In this document: in pieces, positions 52,216-60,094 of the stretch | Position numbering within the stretch: position 1 is the first letter of the stretch | How the letters are laid out: each line of letters begins with the position of its first letter | Origin: Actinacidiphila cocklensis | GTDB taxonomy: Bacteria > Actinomycetota > Actinomycetes > Streptomycetales > Streptomycetaceae | Direction of reading: 5' to 3' | Assembly (NCBI RefSeq): GCF_907177275.1 | Contig: NZ_CAJSLV010000081.1 | Location: 214,221-278,220 of the forward strand | Length of the DNA: 64,000 nt | Program-made: the position numbers and the translations under genes | Notes under the pieces: generated by a model | Databases searched by the model: none | The model's input: the letters and a program-made list of their open reading frames with translations, nothing else | Told to the model about the DNA's origin: nothing

Positions 52216-53175
52216 CTAGCTGCCGGAGGTGATCCGGGCGGCAAGGATGTTGGGGTCGTTGTTGGTGAAGTAGGCGCCACTGGCGATGTAGGCCGTATTG
52301 CCCCGTATCGCGAGGGAGGTGGGGTTCTCCAGCCCGTCGACGCCGGTCAGCACGACGGTGTGACTACCGCTCGGCCTCACCAGGGCCACCTCGTTGTCCG
52401 CGTTGATCGCGGCGAGCAGTGTGTCACCGCGGCCGGTGAATGCGAAGTCGTCGATGTTGACGAGACCGGTGGCCCGCGTCTCGATCGGGCCGGCGCCACC
52501 GTAGCGGGCGATCGGGATGCGCAGCACGGTGCCCTTGTCCAGGTTGGATACCCAGACTGCACCGTTGTGGATCTTGACTCCGTTGGCGCCCAGGAACCCC
52601 GCGGCGGCCAACTCGGGTGCCGTGGCCCACCTGGTGGGCGTACCCCCGGTCAGCGGAATGCGCCAGACGGTGCCCAGCACCGAGTCGGCCGCATAGAGCA
52701 GTCCCTTGGTCTCGTCGAAGGCGAGTCCGTTGGGCAGGCCCGCGGCCGGCAGCGCGGCGATGCGCCTCGGGGTACCGCCCGGACACAGACGCCAGAGGCC
52801 GGTCAGGTTGTTGCTGCCCGTGGCGTACAGGAAGTACAGCGTCCCGTCGTGGGCACGGGCGATTCCGCCAAGGAACGGAGACGACAACGCGGGGGTAGTG
52901 GCGCCGGCCGGGGGCTCCGGCAGGGTCGCGAGTATGCGTGCCCGGCCGTCGGGACTGATGCGGGCGACCTGACGGCTGTAGGCGAAGGTGACGTCCACGG
53001 CACCCCCGGACTCCAGAGTGATGTTCTCCGGCCGCTGGCCGGCGGCCATGTCCAGGTGCGTCACGAAGCGCGCGTCCGCCGTCGAGTCGGTACCGGAGGC
53101 GAGCGCGGGGCCGACGGCGGTCCCGGCGAGCGTCATCGCGGCAGCAGTGGCCAGGAGGCCGATGCGCGTTCGCAT
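52216..53175 (-). CDS. secreted beta-propeller protein (SMP-30/ScyD-like)
   Basis: A 319-residue protein from ATG 53175 (AAGGGAA upstream); ATG 53190 is an alternative. Residues 1-30 form a signal peptide (MRTRIGLLATAAAMTLAGTA, then A-L-A-S). The rest repeats propeller blades: LGGIARAHDGTLYFLYATG, LPNGLAFDETKGLLYAADSV, FLGANGVKIHNGAVWVSNLD, NIDDFAFTGRGDTLLAAINA. SMP-30-like propellers can be lactonases; ScyD-like ones have no proven activity. It converges on the sugar transporter operon. Confidence 0.85.
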   Translation of the reverse strand: MRTRIGLLATAAAMTLAGTAVGPALASGTDSTADARFVTHLDMAAGQRPENITLESGGAVDVTFAYSRQVARISPDGRARILATLPEPPAGATTPALSSPFLGGIARAHDGTLYFLYATGSNNLTGLWRLCPGGTPRRIAALPAAGLPNGLAFDETKGLLYAADSVLGTVWRIPLTGGTPTRWATAPELAAAGFLGANGVKIHNGAVWVSNLDKGTVLRIPIARYGGAGPIETRATGLVNIDDFAFTGRGDTLLAAINADNEVALVRPSGSHTVVLTGVDGLENPTSLAIRGNTAYIASGAYFTNNDPNILAARITSGS

Positions 53176-53530
53176 GATGGTTCCCTTCATGTGTCTTCTC
53201 TCTCAGAATCAGTCGGAAATCGCCGTCGAGGTGGTCGGGGGGAGAATTGCGATCGGGTCGACGAACCTCTGCCGCAGAATGATGAGGTGCCCGGTGTACC
53301 CGTGCTGCACTTCCTCACCGTTGATGGCGCAGGTCAGCTCCAGGTTGCCGGGGTCGGCCCCGTTTGTACGCCAGCGACAGCCGCACGCGGCGTTCGTCGT
53401 GAGCTGTGCCCGAGGAAGTCCCTCAGTGTTGTGCGCTCCACCTGAATACGGGCACCCGCTCGCGTCCGACCCGACCCATACCGTCGACCGGTCCTTCGGC
53501 TCCCCCGATCCTCGGAGGCCGGAGCGGGAG
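53176..53530. other. intergenic region with no firm gene
   Basis: Between the propeller gene and the GNAT gene. A minus-strand frame ending at 53209 reads LTCAINGEEVQHGYTGHLII and may be a remnant, but it has no ribosome binding site or recognised family. Confidence 0.3.
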
Positions 53531-53854
53531 TCAGAAACCGAAGCGCGCGCGCTGGCCCTCGGGGACCAGCTCCCGGTACTCGGGGTGCCTGCCGATCCAG
53601 CCCCGGACGAAGGGGCAGAACGGCAGGACCTCCAGCCCCCGGTCGCGCGCCGCGTCCAGCGCGCCGCGGACGAGGATCCCGCCCAGGCCCCTGCCACCGA
53701 AGCGGGGGTCCACCTCGGTGTGGATGAACGCGATCTCGTTGCCGTACAGGTGGTACTCGGCGAAACCGGCACGCTGCTGCGCGCCCCCCTCGTCCACCGC
53801 CTCGAAGATCTCGTAGCGCGACTTGTCCGGGTTGTCCGCGACTCGTGCTGCCAT
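53531..53854 (-). CDS. GNAT-type acetyltransferase (YjdJ-like)
   Basis: A 107-residue minimal GNAT protein. IAFIHTEVDPRFGGRGLGGI carries the acetyl-CoA-binding R/Q-x-x-G-x-G/A motif, and PFCPFVRGWIGRHPEY is the usual C-terminal signature of the single-domain family. Substrate unknown. It starts 14 bp after the FMN reductase stop and may be the last gene of the LLM/FMN-reductase operon. Confidence 0.88.
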   Translation of the reverse strand: MAARVADNPDKSRYEIFEAVDEGGAQQRAGFAEYHLYGNEIAFIHTEVDPRFGGRGLGGILVRGALDAARDRGLEVLPFCPFVRGWIGRHPEYRELVPEGQRARFGF

Positions 53855-53868
53855 GGTGCTGCTCTTTC

Positions 53869-54501
53869 CTACTCGGGCCGCAGGGCGGCCAGTTGCTGCT
53901 CGAACTGGACGACCGCACCCGCCGCCGCGCGGGGCGCGGGCGGCCTTGCCAGGAGCAGGCCGGCCAGTTCGCCCGCGGCGCGGGCGATCCGGGTCGGCAG
54001 TGTGTCGATCAGCGGGTCACCGCTGCCGCCCCAGTCCTCGGAGGCGGCGTAGACGGCGGTCGGCACGACCACGGCGCGCAGGTAGGTGAAGAGCGGTCGC
54101 AGGGCGTGCTCCAGCGCCAGTGAGTGCCGAGCGGTGCCGCCGGTAGCGGCGATCAGGACGGGCGTGCCCGTGAGCGCGTCGTTGTCGAACACGTCGAAGA
54201 AGGACTTGAACAGCCCGCTGTACGACGCGCTGAACACCGGCGTGACGGCGATGAGCCCGTCGGCCTGGGCCACCGCTTCGATCGCCTCCGCCAGGGTGCG
54301 CCCGGCGAAGCCGGCGACCAGGTTGTGGGCGACGTCCACTGCCAGGTCGCGCAGTTCGACCACCCGCACCTCGACTGGGCGGCCGCCGTCCGCTGCGGAC
54401 TGCCGCACGGCCTCGGCGAGCCGGTCGCCGAGCAGCCGGGAGGAGGACGGGGTGCTCAGCCCCGCCGAGACGACCACGAGCTTGATCGGTTCGCGGTTCA
54501 C
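53869..54501 (-). CDS. NAD(P)H-dependent FMN reductase (CE1759-type)
   Basis: A 210-residue flavodoxin-fold protein. LVVVSAGLSTPSSSRLLGDR at the N-terminus is the flavin-phosphate loop; ADGLIAVTPVFSASYSGLFK near residue 85 and LIAATGGTARHSLALEHALR near 118 are the usual NADPH_dep_FMN_red motifs. Its ATG overlaps the LLM stop by 4 bp. It should supply reduced FMN to the partner monooxygenase. Confidence 0.9.
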   Translation of the reverse strand: MNREPIKLVVVSAGLSTPSSSRLLGDRLAEAVRQSAADGGRPVEVRVVELRDLAVDVAHNLVAGFAGRTLAEAIEAVAQADGLIAVTPVFSASYSGLFKSFFDVFDNDALTGTPVLIAATGGTARHSLALEHALRPLFTYLRAVVVPTAVYAASEDWGGSGDPLIDTLPTRIARAAGELAGLLLARPPAPRAAAGAVVQFEQQLAALRPE

Positions 54502-55646
54502 TTGACGGACTCCGTCTGCTTCCCGGCCCCGCCGGCGGCCTCCGCGTCGCGCCGGGCGACCAGCGAGGCATGGGTGGGCGCGTCCGGCGCGCCTGCCGGG
54601 CGGCCCTTGGCGAATTCCTCGCGCAGTACCGGCACGACCTGCTCACCGAGCATGTCGATCTGCTCCAGGACCGTCTTCAGCGGCAGGCCCGCGTGGTCCA
54701 TCAGGAAGAGCTGGCGTTGGTAATCACCGGCGTACTCGCGGAAGGACAGCGTCTTCTCGATCACCTGCTGCGGCGAGCCGACGGTCAGCGGCGTCTGCTC
54801 GGTGAAGTCCTCCAGCGACGGCCCGTGGCCGTATACCGGGGCGTTGTCGAAGTACGGGCGGAACTCGCGGACCGCGTCCTGCGAGTTCTTCCGCATGAAC
54901 ACCTGCCCGCCGAGCCCCACGATCGCCTGTTCCGGCGTGCCGTGCCCGTAGTGCGCGAATCGCGTGCGGTACAGGTCGACCATCTGCTTGGTGTGGTCGG
55001 ACGGCCAGAAGATGTTGTTGTGGAAGAAGCCGTCACCGTAGTACGCGGCCTGCTCGGCGATCTCCGGCGAGCGGATGGAACCGTGCCAGACGAACGGCGG
55101 TACGCCGTCCAGCGGCCGCGGCGTGGAGGTGAAGCCTTGCAGCGCGGTGCGGAACCGGCCCTCCCAGTCCACCACGTCCTCGCGCCACAACCGGTGCAGC
55201 AGCGCGTAGTTCTCCACCGCGAGCGGGATGCCCTGCCGGATGTCCTGGCCGAACCAGGGGTAGACCGGCCCGGTGTTGCCGCGCCCCATCATCACATCGA
55301 CGCGGCCGTCGGCCAGGTGCTGGAGCATCGCGAAGTCCTCGGCGATCTTCACCGGGTCGTTCGTGGTGATCAGGGTGGTGGAGGTGGACAGGATCAGGTT
55401 CTCGGTGCGGGCCGCGATCCAGCCCAGCATCGTCGTGGGTGACGACGGCACAAAGGGCGGATTGTGGTGCTCGCCGGTCGCGAAGACGTCCAGCCCCACC
55501 TCCTCGGTCTTGAGCGCGATGGCGGTGATCGCCTTGATCCGTTCGTGCTCGCTCGGCGTCCTGCCCGTGGTCGGATCGGTGGTGACGTCACCCACCGCGA
55601 AGATCCCGAACTGGATCGTTGCTGAACTGCGTGGCTCTGGTGTCAC
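54498..55646 (-). CDS. FMN-dependent luciferase-like monooxygenase (CE1758-type)
   Basis: A 382-residue protein from GTG 55646; longer upstream frames run into a repeat-rich promoter region and are rejected. Residues 10-20 (IQFGIFAVGDV) start the barrel; LDVFATGEHHNPPFVPSSPT and LADGRVDVMMGRGN are the typical LLM motifs. From memory this pairs with the adjacent FMN reductase in the CE1758/CE1759 two-component monooxygenases. Substrate unknown. Regulation is probably through the repeats at 55746-55801. Confidence 0.88.
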   Translation of the reverse strand: MTPEPRSSATIQFGIFAVGDVTTDPTTGRTPSEHERIKAITAIALKTEEVGLDVFATGEHHNPPFVPSSPTTMLGWIAARTENLILSTSTTLITTNDPVKIAEDFAMLQHLADGRVDVMMGRGNTGPVYPWFGQDIRQGIPLAVENYALLHRLWREDVVDWEGRFRTALQGFTSTPRPLDGVPPFVWHGSIRSPEIAEQAAYYGDGFFHNNIFWPSDHTKQMVDLYRTRFAHYGHGTPEQAIVGLGGQVFMRKNSQDAVREFRPYFDNAPVYGHGPSLEDFTEQTPLTVGSPQQVIEKTLSFREYAGDYQRQLFLMDHAGLPLKTVLEQIDMLGEQVVPVLREEFAKGRPAGAPDAPTHASLVARRDAEAAGGAGKQTESVK

Positions 55647-55745
55647 TCGGACTCTCTCCGGGAGGCTTTCGGGGCGCGTCCCTGAACTCGATATCGCTGC
55701 CGTCGCCGGCATCGTCGCTGCGGCTCGTGGCAAAGGGACGCCTGT

Positions 55746-55801
55746 ACGAGCGGTGCGGACCACCGCTCGTGGCGGGGGACTCGCGACGAGCGGTGCGGAC
55801 C
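55746..55801. promoter_or_regulatory. operator-like repeats upstream of the LLM monooxygenase operon
   Basis: ACGAGCGGTG (55746-55755) and CACCGCTCGT (55761-55770) form a perfect 10-bp inverted repeat with a 5-bp spacer. The 16-mer ACGAGCGGTGCGGACC occurs twice as a direct repeat (55746-55761 and 55786-55801). GGTCCGCAC at 55812-55820 repeats part of it in reverse. The array lies 100-155 bp before the monooxygenase start and just beyond the stop of the upstream hydrolase. Confidence 0.6.
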
Positions 55802-55835
55802 GGCCGAGGTCGGTCCGCACCCCTGGAGAAACCGG

Positions 55836-56564
55836 CTAGCTCGTCGCGCGTACCGCGTCGAGGATCAGCTCCGCCACGGCCTTGGGCTGCGAGACGGCGA
55901 CCGCGTGCGAGGCACCGTCGAGCTCGACGATCGTCGCCCCGGCCCGCTGAGCGCCGAAGCGCTCCACCTCCGGATTGATCGCCTGGTCCGCGCCGGCGAT
56001 GAGAGCCCAGGACGGCTTGGTCCTCCATGCGGCGGCCGAGGCCGCTTCGCCGAACGCGCCTGCGGCCAGCGGGCGCTGAGCTGCCGCGAGGACCTTGGTG
56101 ACGGCGGCCGGGACATCCGCGGCAAAGATGGCCGGGAACGCCTCGGGCTCGATGGTGACCTCGACCGCGGGCTCGGCGCCCTCGACGGGGTAGGTCGCCT
56201 CCTTGAGGTTGCTCACCAGCGCCGAGAGGGAGAAGCGGCCCTGGAGCTCGCCGAGGCTCTCGCCCTCTTCGAGGGCGTAGGCCGCGACGTAGACGAGTCC
56301 GACGACGTTTGCCGCGGTACCGGCCACAGTGATGAGCGCACCGCCGTAGGAGTGGCCCACCAGGACCACCGGACCGTCGATCTGAGACGCCACGGAGGCG
56401 ATGTAGGCAGCGTCGGAGACCAGGCCGCGCAGCGGGTTGGGCGGTGCCACCACTGCAACGCCGTGGTCCTGCAGCTCCGCGATGACGCCTGACCAGCTGC
56501 CGGCGTCGGCGAAGGCGCCGTGCACGAGGACGACCGTAGGGGTGTGCTCGGTGGCCATGTTCAT
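55836..56564 (-). CDS. alpha/beta hydrolase (EstC-like)
   Basis: A 242-residue paralogue of the hydrolase at 24881. ATG 56564 follows GGAGAGAGAG. It has VVLVHGAFADAGSWSGVIAE, elbow VLVGHSYGG, acid region GADQAINPEVERFG and His ELDGASHAVAVS. A longer in-frame upstream extension crosses the divergent promoter and is not expected. It is divergent from the DUF1275 gene across 372 bp containing four copies of a CAGTGCAC motif. Confidence 0.92.
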   Translation of the reverse strand: MNMATEHTPTVVLVHGAFADAGSWSGVIAELQDHGVAVVAPPNPLRGLVSDAAYIASVASQIDGPVVLVGHSYGGALITVAGTAANVVGLVYVAAYALEEGESLGELQGRFSLSALVSNLKEATYPVEGAEPAVEVTIEPEAFPAIFAADVPAAVTKVLAAAQRPLAAGAFGEAASAAAWRTKPSWALIAGADQAINPEVERFGAQRAGATIVELDGASHAVAVSQPKAVAELILDAVRATS

Positions 56565-56758
56565 TTCTCTCTCTCCTTGGTGCTGGTGAGCGGGGGCTGT
56601 CGGGTCCGGCGAAGACCACCGCGGCCCGCGCGCCAACGGCCGGTTCACGGACCGGGCGGTCGTGGGTGCGCCCGCAACGACTCCGAGGCAGATGCAATGG
56701 ACCTGCGCGGATTCCGCTGCCCACGCTAGATCCCCTGAGCGAGCAGAATTACCCACCC

Positions 56759-56825
56759 GTGCACTGGCCCTCACCTGACAGTGCACCCCGAGGCACAGTG
56801 CACGGTCGGCACGGTTCCAGTGCAC
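56759..56825. promoter_or_regulatory. cluster of four CAGTGCAC motifs between divergent genes
   Basis: The 9-mer (A/C)CAGTGCAC occurs four times in 67 bp: inverted at 56759-56767, direct at 56778-56786, 56795-56803 and 56817-56825. The flanking part of the 372-bp gap (56565-56936) is otherwise gene-free. Such a cluster is very unlikely by chance and suggests cooperative binding of a regulator controlling the hydrolase and/or DUF1275 gene. Confidence 0.6.
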
Positions 56826-56936
56826 TCCCGGAACACATGGAGACATCTGCAGGAAATAGCGTGGTGGAACCTGCCAGCGGACTGCTCACACGTGTGGTGC
56901 TGCATCCCTCCTCCGAGACGGAAGGAACAACTCGGC

Positions 56937-57674
56937 ATGCCTGAGCTGCTGACTGATGTGGCCCGCACGCTGGCGCCGCCCAAGGGCGACAGAGACGGCC
57001 CGTTGCCGCCGCTCATGCTGATGCTGACGGCGGTGACCGGCCTGGTGGACGCCGTCAGCTACCTGGCGCTCGGGCATGTCTTCGTTGCCAACATGACCGG
57101 AAACGTGGTCTTCCTGGGGTTCGCTCTGGCCGGCGCCGAAGGCCTGTCCGCACTCGCCTCCGTCGTCGCGATCGCCGCCTTCCTCGTCGGTGCGCTGGCG
57201 GGAGGCCGGCTCGGCGCCCGGTTCGCGGCGCATCGCGGGCAGCTGCTCGCCGTCACCGCGGCGATCCAGTCCGCGCTGGTCGCCGTTGCCGTCGTCACGG
57301 CCCTGGTGTCCCACGGCGACGTGCCCACCGCAGTCCAGTACACCCTGATCGTGGTGCTGGGCCTCGCCATGGGCATACAGAACGCGGTCGCCCGGCGCCT
57401 GGGCGTCCCCGACCTGACCACGACCGTCCTGACCCTGACACTGACGGGCCTGGCCGCGGACTCCCACCCAGCCGGCGGCGCCGCACCTCGACCGGGGCGG
57501 CGAATCCTCTCGGTACTGGTCATGTTCCTGGGAGCGCTGGCTGGTGCTGTACTGCTACTGCACTCCGAACTCGCCGTCCCTCTGGGCCTCTCGCTGCTGC
57601 TGCTCGTGGTGACGTCCCTGACCGCGCACCGACTGTCGGCGTCGAACGCCGTGTGGACGAAACCGCAGCCCTGA
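56937..57674 (+). CDS. DUF1275/YoaK family membrane protein
   Basis: A 245-residue protein from ATG 56937 with GAAGGAACA upstream. Six or so hydrophobic segments; the opening MLTAVTGLVDAVSYLALGHVFVANMTGNVVFLGFAL carries the T-G-x-x-D-A-x-x-Y and N-M-T-G-N motifs of the family. Function unknown, membrane located. A 52-residue upstream extension in the same frame crosses the motif cluster and is rejected. Confidence 0.9.
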   Translation: MPELLTDVARTLAPPKGDRDGPLPPLMLMLTAVTGLVDAVSYLALGHVFVANMTGNVVFLGFALAGAEGLSALASVVAIAAFLVGALAGGRLGARFAAHRGQLLAVTAAIQSALVAVAVVTALVSHGDVPTAVQYTLIVVLGLAMGIQNAVARRLGVPDLTTTVLTLTLTGLAADSHPAGGAAPRPGRRILSVLVMFLGALAGAVLLLHSELAVPLGLSLLLLVVTSLTAHRLSASNAVWTKPQP

Positions 57675-57846
57675 GAAGCCGCACTGCGGCACGAGTGCTT
57701 GGGGCAGTTGACTTTCTCGCCGACGTCGCAGCCATGCAGGCCTCCGCCCCGAAGGGCACCAGCATCGAGGTCTGCCGCAGGAACGCGGTTGCCTCGGACA
57801 CTGCGATGTCGACCTGCGCCCCGCGATCGGGGCCACCGGCGGGCGG

Positions 57847-58149
57847 ATGAGCCTGATCAACGACAACGACCGCCACATGGCCCGCATGATGTGCGTGACG
57901 GCCCTGAGATCCTCCGAGGACACCTCCCGCCGTTTCGCCCGCATGCATCTGCCCGCGGCCCAGCAGGGCAGCATCGCCGGCGGGCTCGTCAACCAGTACC
58001 GGATGCCGGCTGACATCACCACGAACCCGCAGGCCAAGGACCGACTCCGAGATTTGGGCCCCACCGGCGCGCCCGTCGCCGAAGGAACCGACGTCCGACA
58101 CTCAGAAGAAGCTCAGAAGTTGGCGTGGAAGGCTGCGATCTCTCCGTGA
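57847..58149 (+). CDS. hypothetical protein, not recognised
   Basis: 100 residues from ATG 57847. Codon third positions are strongly G/C, as in real genes here. Segments DNDRHMARMMCVTALRSSED and GGLVNQYRMPADITTNPQAK resemble no family I know. No signal peptide or membrane segment. The ribosome binding site is weak (GGCGGGCGG). It may be a remnant of a longer gene; minus-strand frames over it look like shadows. Confidence 0.4.
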   Translation: MSLINDNDRHMARMMCVTALRSSEDTSRRFARMHLPAAQQGSIAGGLVNQYRMPADITTNPQAKDRLRDLGPTGAPVAEGTDVRHSEEAQKLAWKAAISP

Positions 58150-58211
58150 GCGGCGCCTGTCGGGATCTCCCGGCGGGCTCCTCGCGCACGCCCTCTTCCG
58201 TGGAGACGCCC

Positions 58212-58745
58212 ATGAGCCTGACACACATCGACGGTCTGCCCGCGCACGTCCTCTTCGTGCATGCAGTTGTGGTGCTGGTGCCGCTGACCGCACTGGCCGC
58301 GGTGGTCGGTGCGGTTCGGCCCCAGTTTGCCCGGCGCATGGGTCTGGCGCTGCCGCTGCTCGGGCTCGTGACGCTGGGGCTGGTGCCAGTCACCACGCAT
58401 GCGGGCGAGTGGCTGGAGTCGCGGGTCGGCAATGATCCGCTGGTACGCAAGCACACGGAGTTGGGCGACGGCCTGCTGCCCTGGGCCGTCGCTCTCTTCC
58501 TGATAACGCTCGCCATCTGGTGGCTGGGCCGCCGTCTCGCGCAGAGCGCAGAGACGGCCGAGGGCGTGTCCTCAGCGGGCGCTGCCCGCTGGACTTCGCC
58601 GACCGTGCTGCGCACGGCGGCCGTCGTGCTGGCCGTCGCTGTCTCCGCCGGTGCCGTCGTGGACGTCTATCGGATCGGCGAGTCCGGTGCCAAGGCGGCC
58701 TGGCACGACAGCTACGACAAGTCCGCCGAAGGCCACCACGGTTGA
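58212..58745 (+). CDS. small membrane protein, DUF2231-like
   Basis: A 177-residue protein from ATG 58212 with GGAGAC upstream. Four hydrophobic helices: LPAHVLFVHAVVVLVPLTAL, GLALPLLGLVTLGLVPVTTH, LLPWAVALFLITLAIWWLG and VLRTAAVVLAVAVSAGAVVD. The L-P-x-H-x-x-x-V-H start resembles DUF2231 proteins that may bind haem. Not enzyme-like. Confidence 0.75.
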   Translation: MSLTHIDGLPAHVLFVHAVVVLVPLTALAAVVGAVRPQFARRMGLALPLLGLVTLGLVPVTTHAGEWLESRVGNDPLVRKHTELGDGLLPWAVALFLITLAIWWLGRRLAQSAETAEGVSSAGAARWTSPTVLRTAAVVLAVAVSAGAVVDVYRIGESGAKAAWHDSYDKSAEGHHG

Positions 58746-58799
58746 CGGGCACGCACGAAACCGAGGGTTTGCCCGCCCGGCTGGTAGTGCCTGGGCGGT

Positions 58800-59240
58800 G
58801 TGGCGATGAACGCGGTCGCGCCCGGGCGGCTTCGTACCTCTGCCGATCCGTTATGGGCGGTGGCGCCCGCGCGGACGATTGCGGGGCCGAGGCCGGCGCC
58901 GTGGCCTTCCGGCCCCGGTCGGGTGTGGTCGGCGCGGGCGAAGCGCTCGACGACGGTGTCGCAGATGACCTGGGGGTTACCGGGGGCCGTCGTCCTCGAC
59001 CACGAGGCGGGAGGCCGCCTCGTCCTGCCGGAGCCGGACGGTGACCCGGCTGCCGAGCCGGGTGTGCAGCCCGGCGTCAGCGAGCAGGTTCCCGGTGACC
59101 CTGCTGGAGCCGTAGCGGGTCGCCGGCCGTCGTGATCGGGGCTTCCGGCAGGTGGCGTGCCCAGCGGTGGCCGGGTCCCACCGCGCGGGTCGTCGACGGC
59201 GTCCAGCACGAGCCGGGTGAGGTCGACGGCCCGCCGGCAC
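58800..59240 (-). pseudogene. sensor histidine kinase C-terminal remnant
   Basis: Pieces of an HATPase domain survive in two frames: NLLADAGLHTRLGSRVTVRL and ASRLVVEDDGP (N and G1 boxes), then VVERFARADHTRPGPEGHGA and GLGPAIVRAGATAHNGSAEV with RSRPGATAFIATP (F and G2 boxes). A frameshift lies between them. Upstream, LDAVDDPR hints at the dimerisation region. The N-terminal sensor is absent. Non-functional. Confidence 0.7.
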
Positions 59241-59362
59241 TCCTCCTTGGGCCGCTACACGGTGTGCCTGCCGGTCGTCCACGTCGCCCTCGTCCGGTGG
59301 GGACACCCGGTCCAGGCCCGTACCCGTGGTGTGCTCGACCCGGCGCAGCCGGGCACCGCCGT

Positions 59363-59640
59363 CAGCCACCGGCCCGGTCCAGGGCGCTCTGCAGGGACTG
59401 GATGTAGCCCTCGCTGGTGTACGTCGCCCCCGAGACGGTGTCGATCCGCGGGCTCTGCGCCGCCGGCGCCTCCTGGGTGAGCTGGGGGACGGCGAAGCCG
59501 GTGATCTCCTGATCGCGGACTGGCTGGACGCCGGCGCCGCGATGTGGGCGGTGGTGGCGCTGGTCGTGTGCGGCTTGAGGCCGAGCAGGAGCAGCCCGCC
59601 GATCGTGCCCTCGAGCATGCCGGGTACGTCAGCACGACGG
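59363..59640 (-). pseudogene. FMN-binding domain protein remnant
   Basis: The 3' part reads DQEITGFAVPQLTQEAPAAQ and then IDTVSGATYTSEGYIQSLQS, ending ALDRAGG and a stop. The V-S-G-A-T-x-T-S motif is where FMN is covalently attached through threonine. The 5' part in another frame (LEGTIGGLLLLGLKPHTTSA) looks like the exported N-terminus. The middle of the domain is missing and a frameshift joins the ends. Confidence 0.7.
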
Positions 59641-59659
59641 TCTTCGTCTGGCCGACCAC

Positions 59660-60003
59660 GCCGGCTCGGCCACGTCGACGAGGTCTTCTCGACCTACCGG
59701 CCGCAGAGCCAGGTCAGCCGGCTGGCGGCCGGGACACCGGCGCTGTCCGCGTGCCCCCCGAGGCCTGGGAGGTGCTCGGGCTCTGCGAGGCGGCCGAGCG
59801 GCGCGGCGACGGCTGGTTCAGCGCCGTACGCAGACGGCTTCGACCCCACCGGGCTGGTCAAGGGGTGGGGGTGGAGAGGGCACGGCTGGCTGGAGTCGCT
59901 GCCTGGCACCCGCGCCTTCGCGGTCACCGCGGACGGCACGACCTGGAGCGCCTCGTCGCCCGGCGGGACCTCTGGATCCCGGTGCGGGCCGATCAGCCGG
60001 TAG
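59660..60003 (+). pseudogene. ApbE-like FAD:protein FMN transferase remnant
   Basis: Three frames carry successive pieces: HVDEVFSTYRPQSQVSRLAA, then EAWEVLGLCEAAERRGDGWF, then YADGFDPTGLVKGW with RAFAVTADGTTW. These match the start and centre of ApbE enzymes (the D-P-x-G-x-V-K-G-W motif is typical). At least two frameshifts and truncation make it a pseudogene. ApbE flavinylates FMN-binding proteins such as the neighbouring remnant. Confidence 0.75.
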
Positions 60004-60094
60004 GCCCGACCGGGCGGGATCGGCGAGTGTGGGAAGGGAGTACCCGCGGAGCCGATACCACGGGACTGATGCGGGAGGCGGGAGGCGGGACGCA

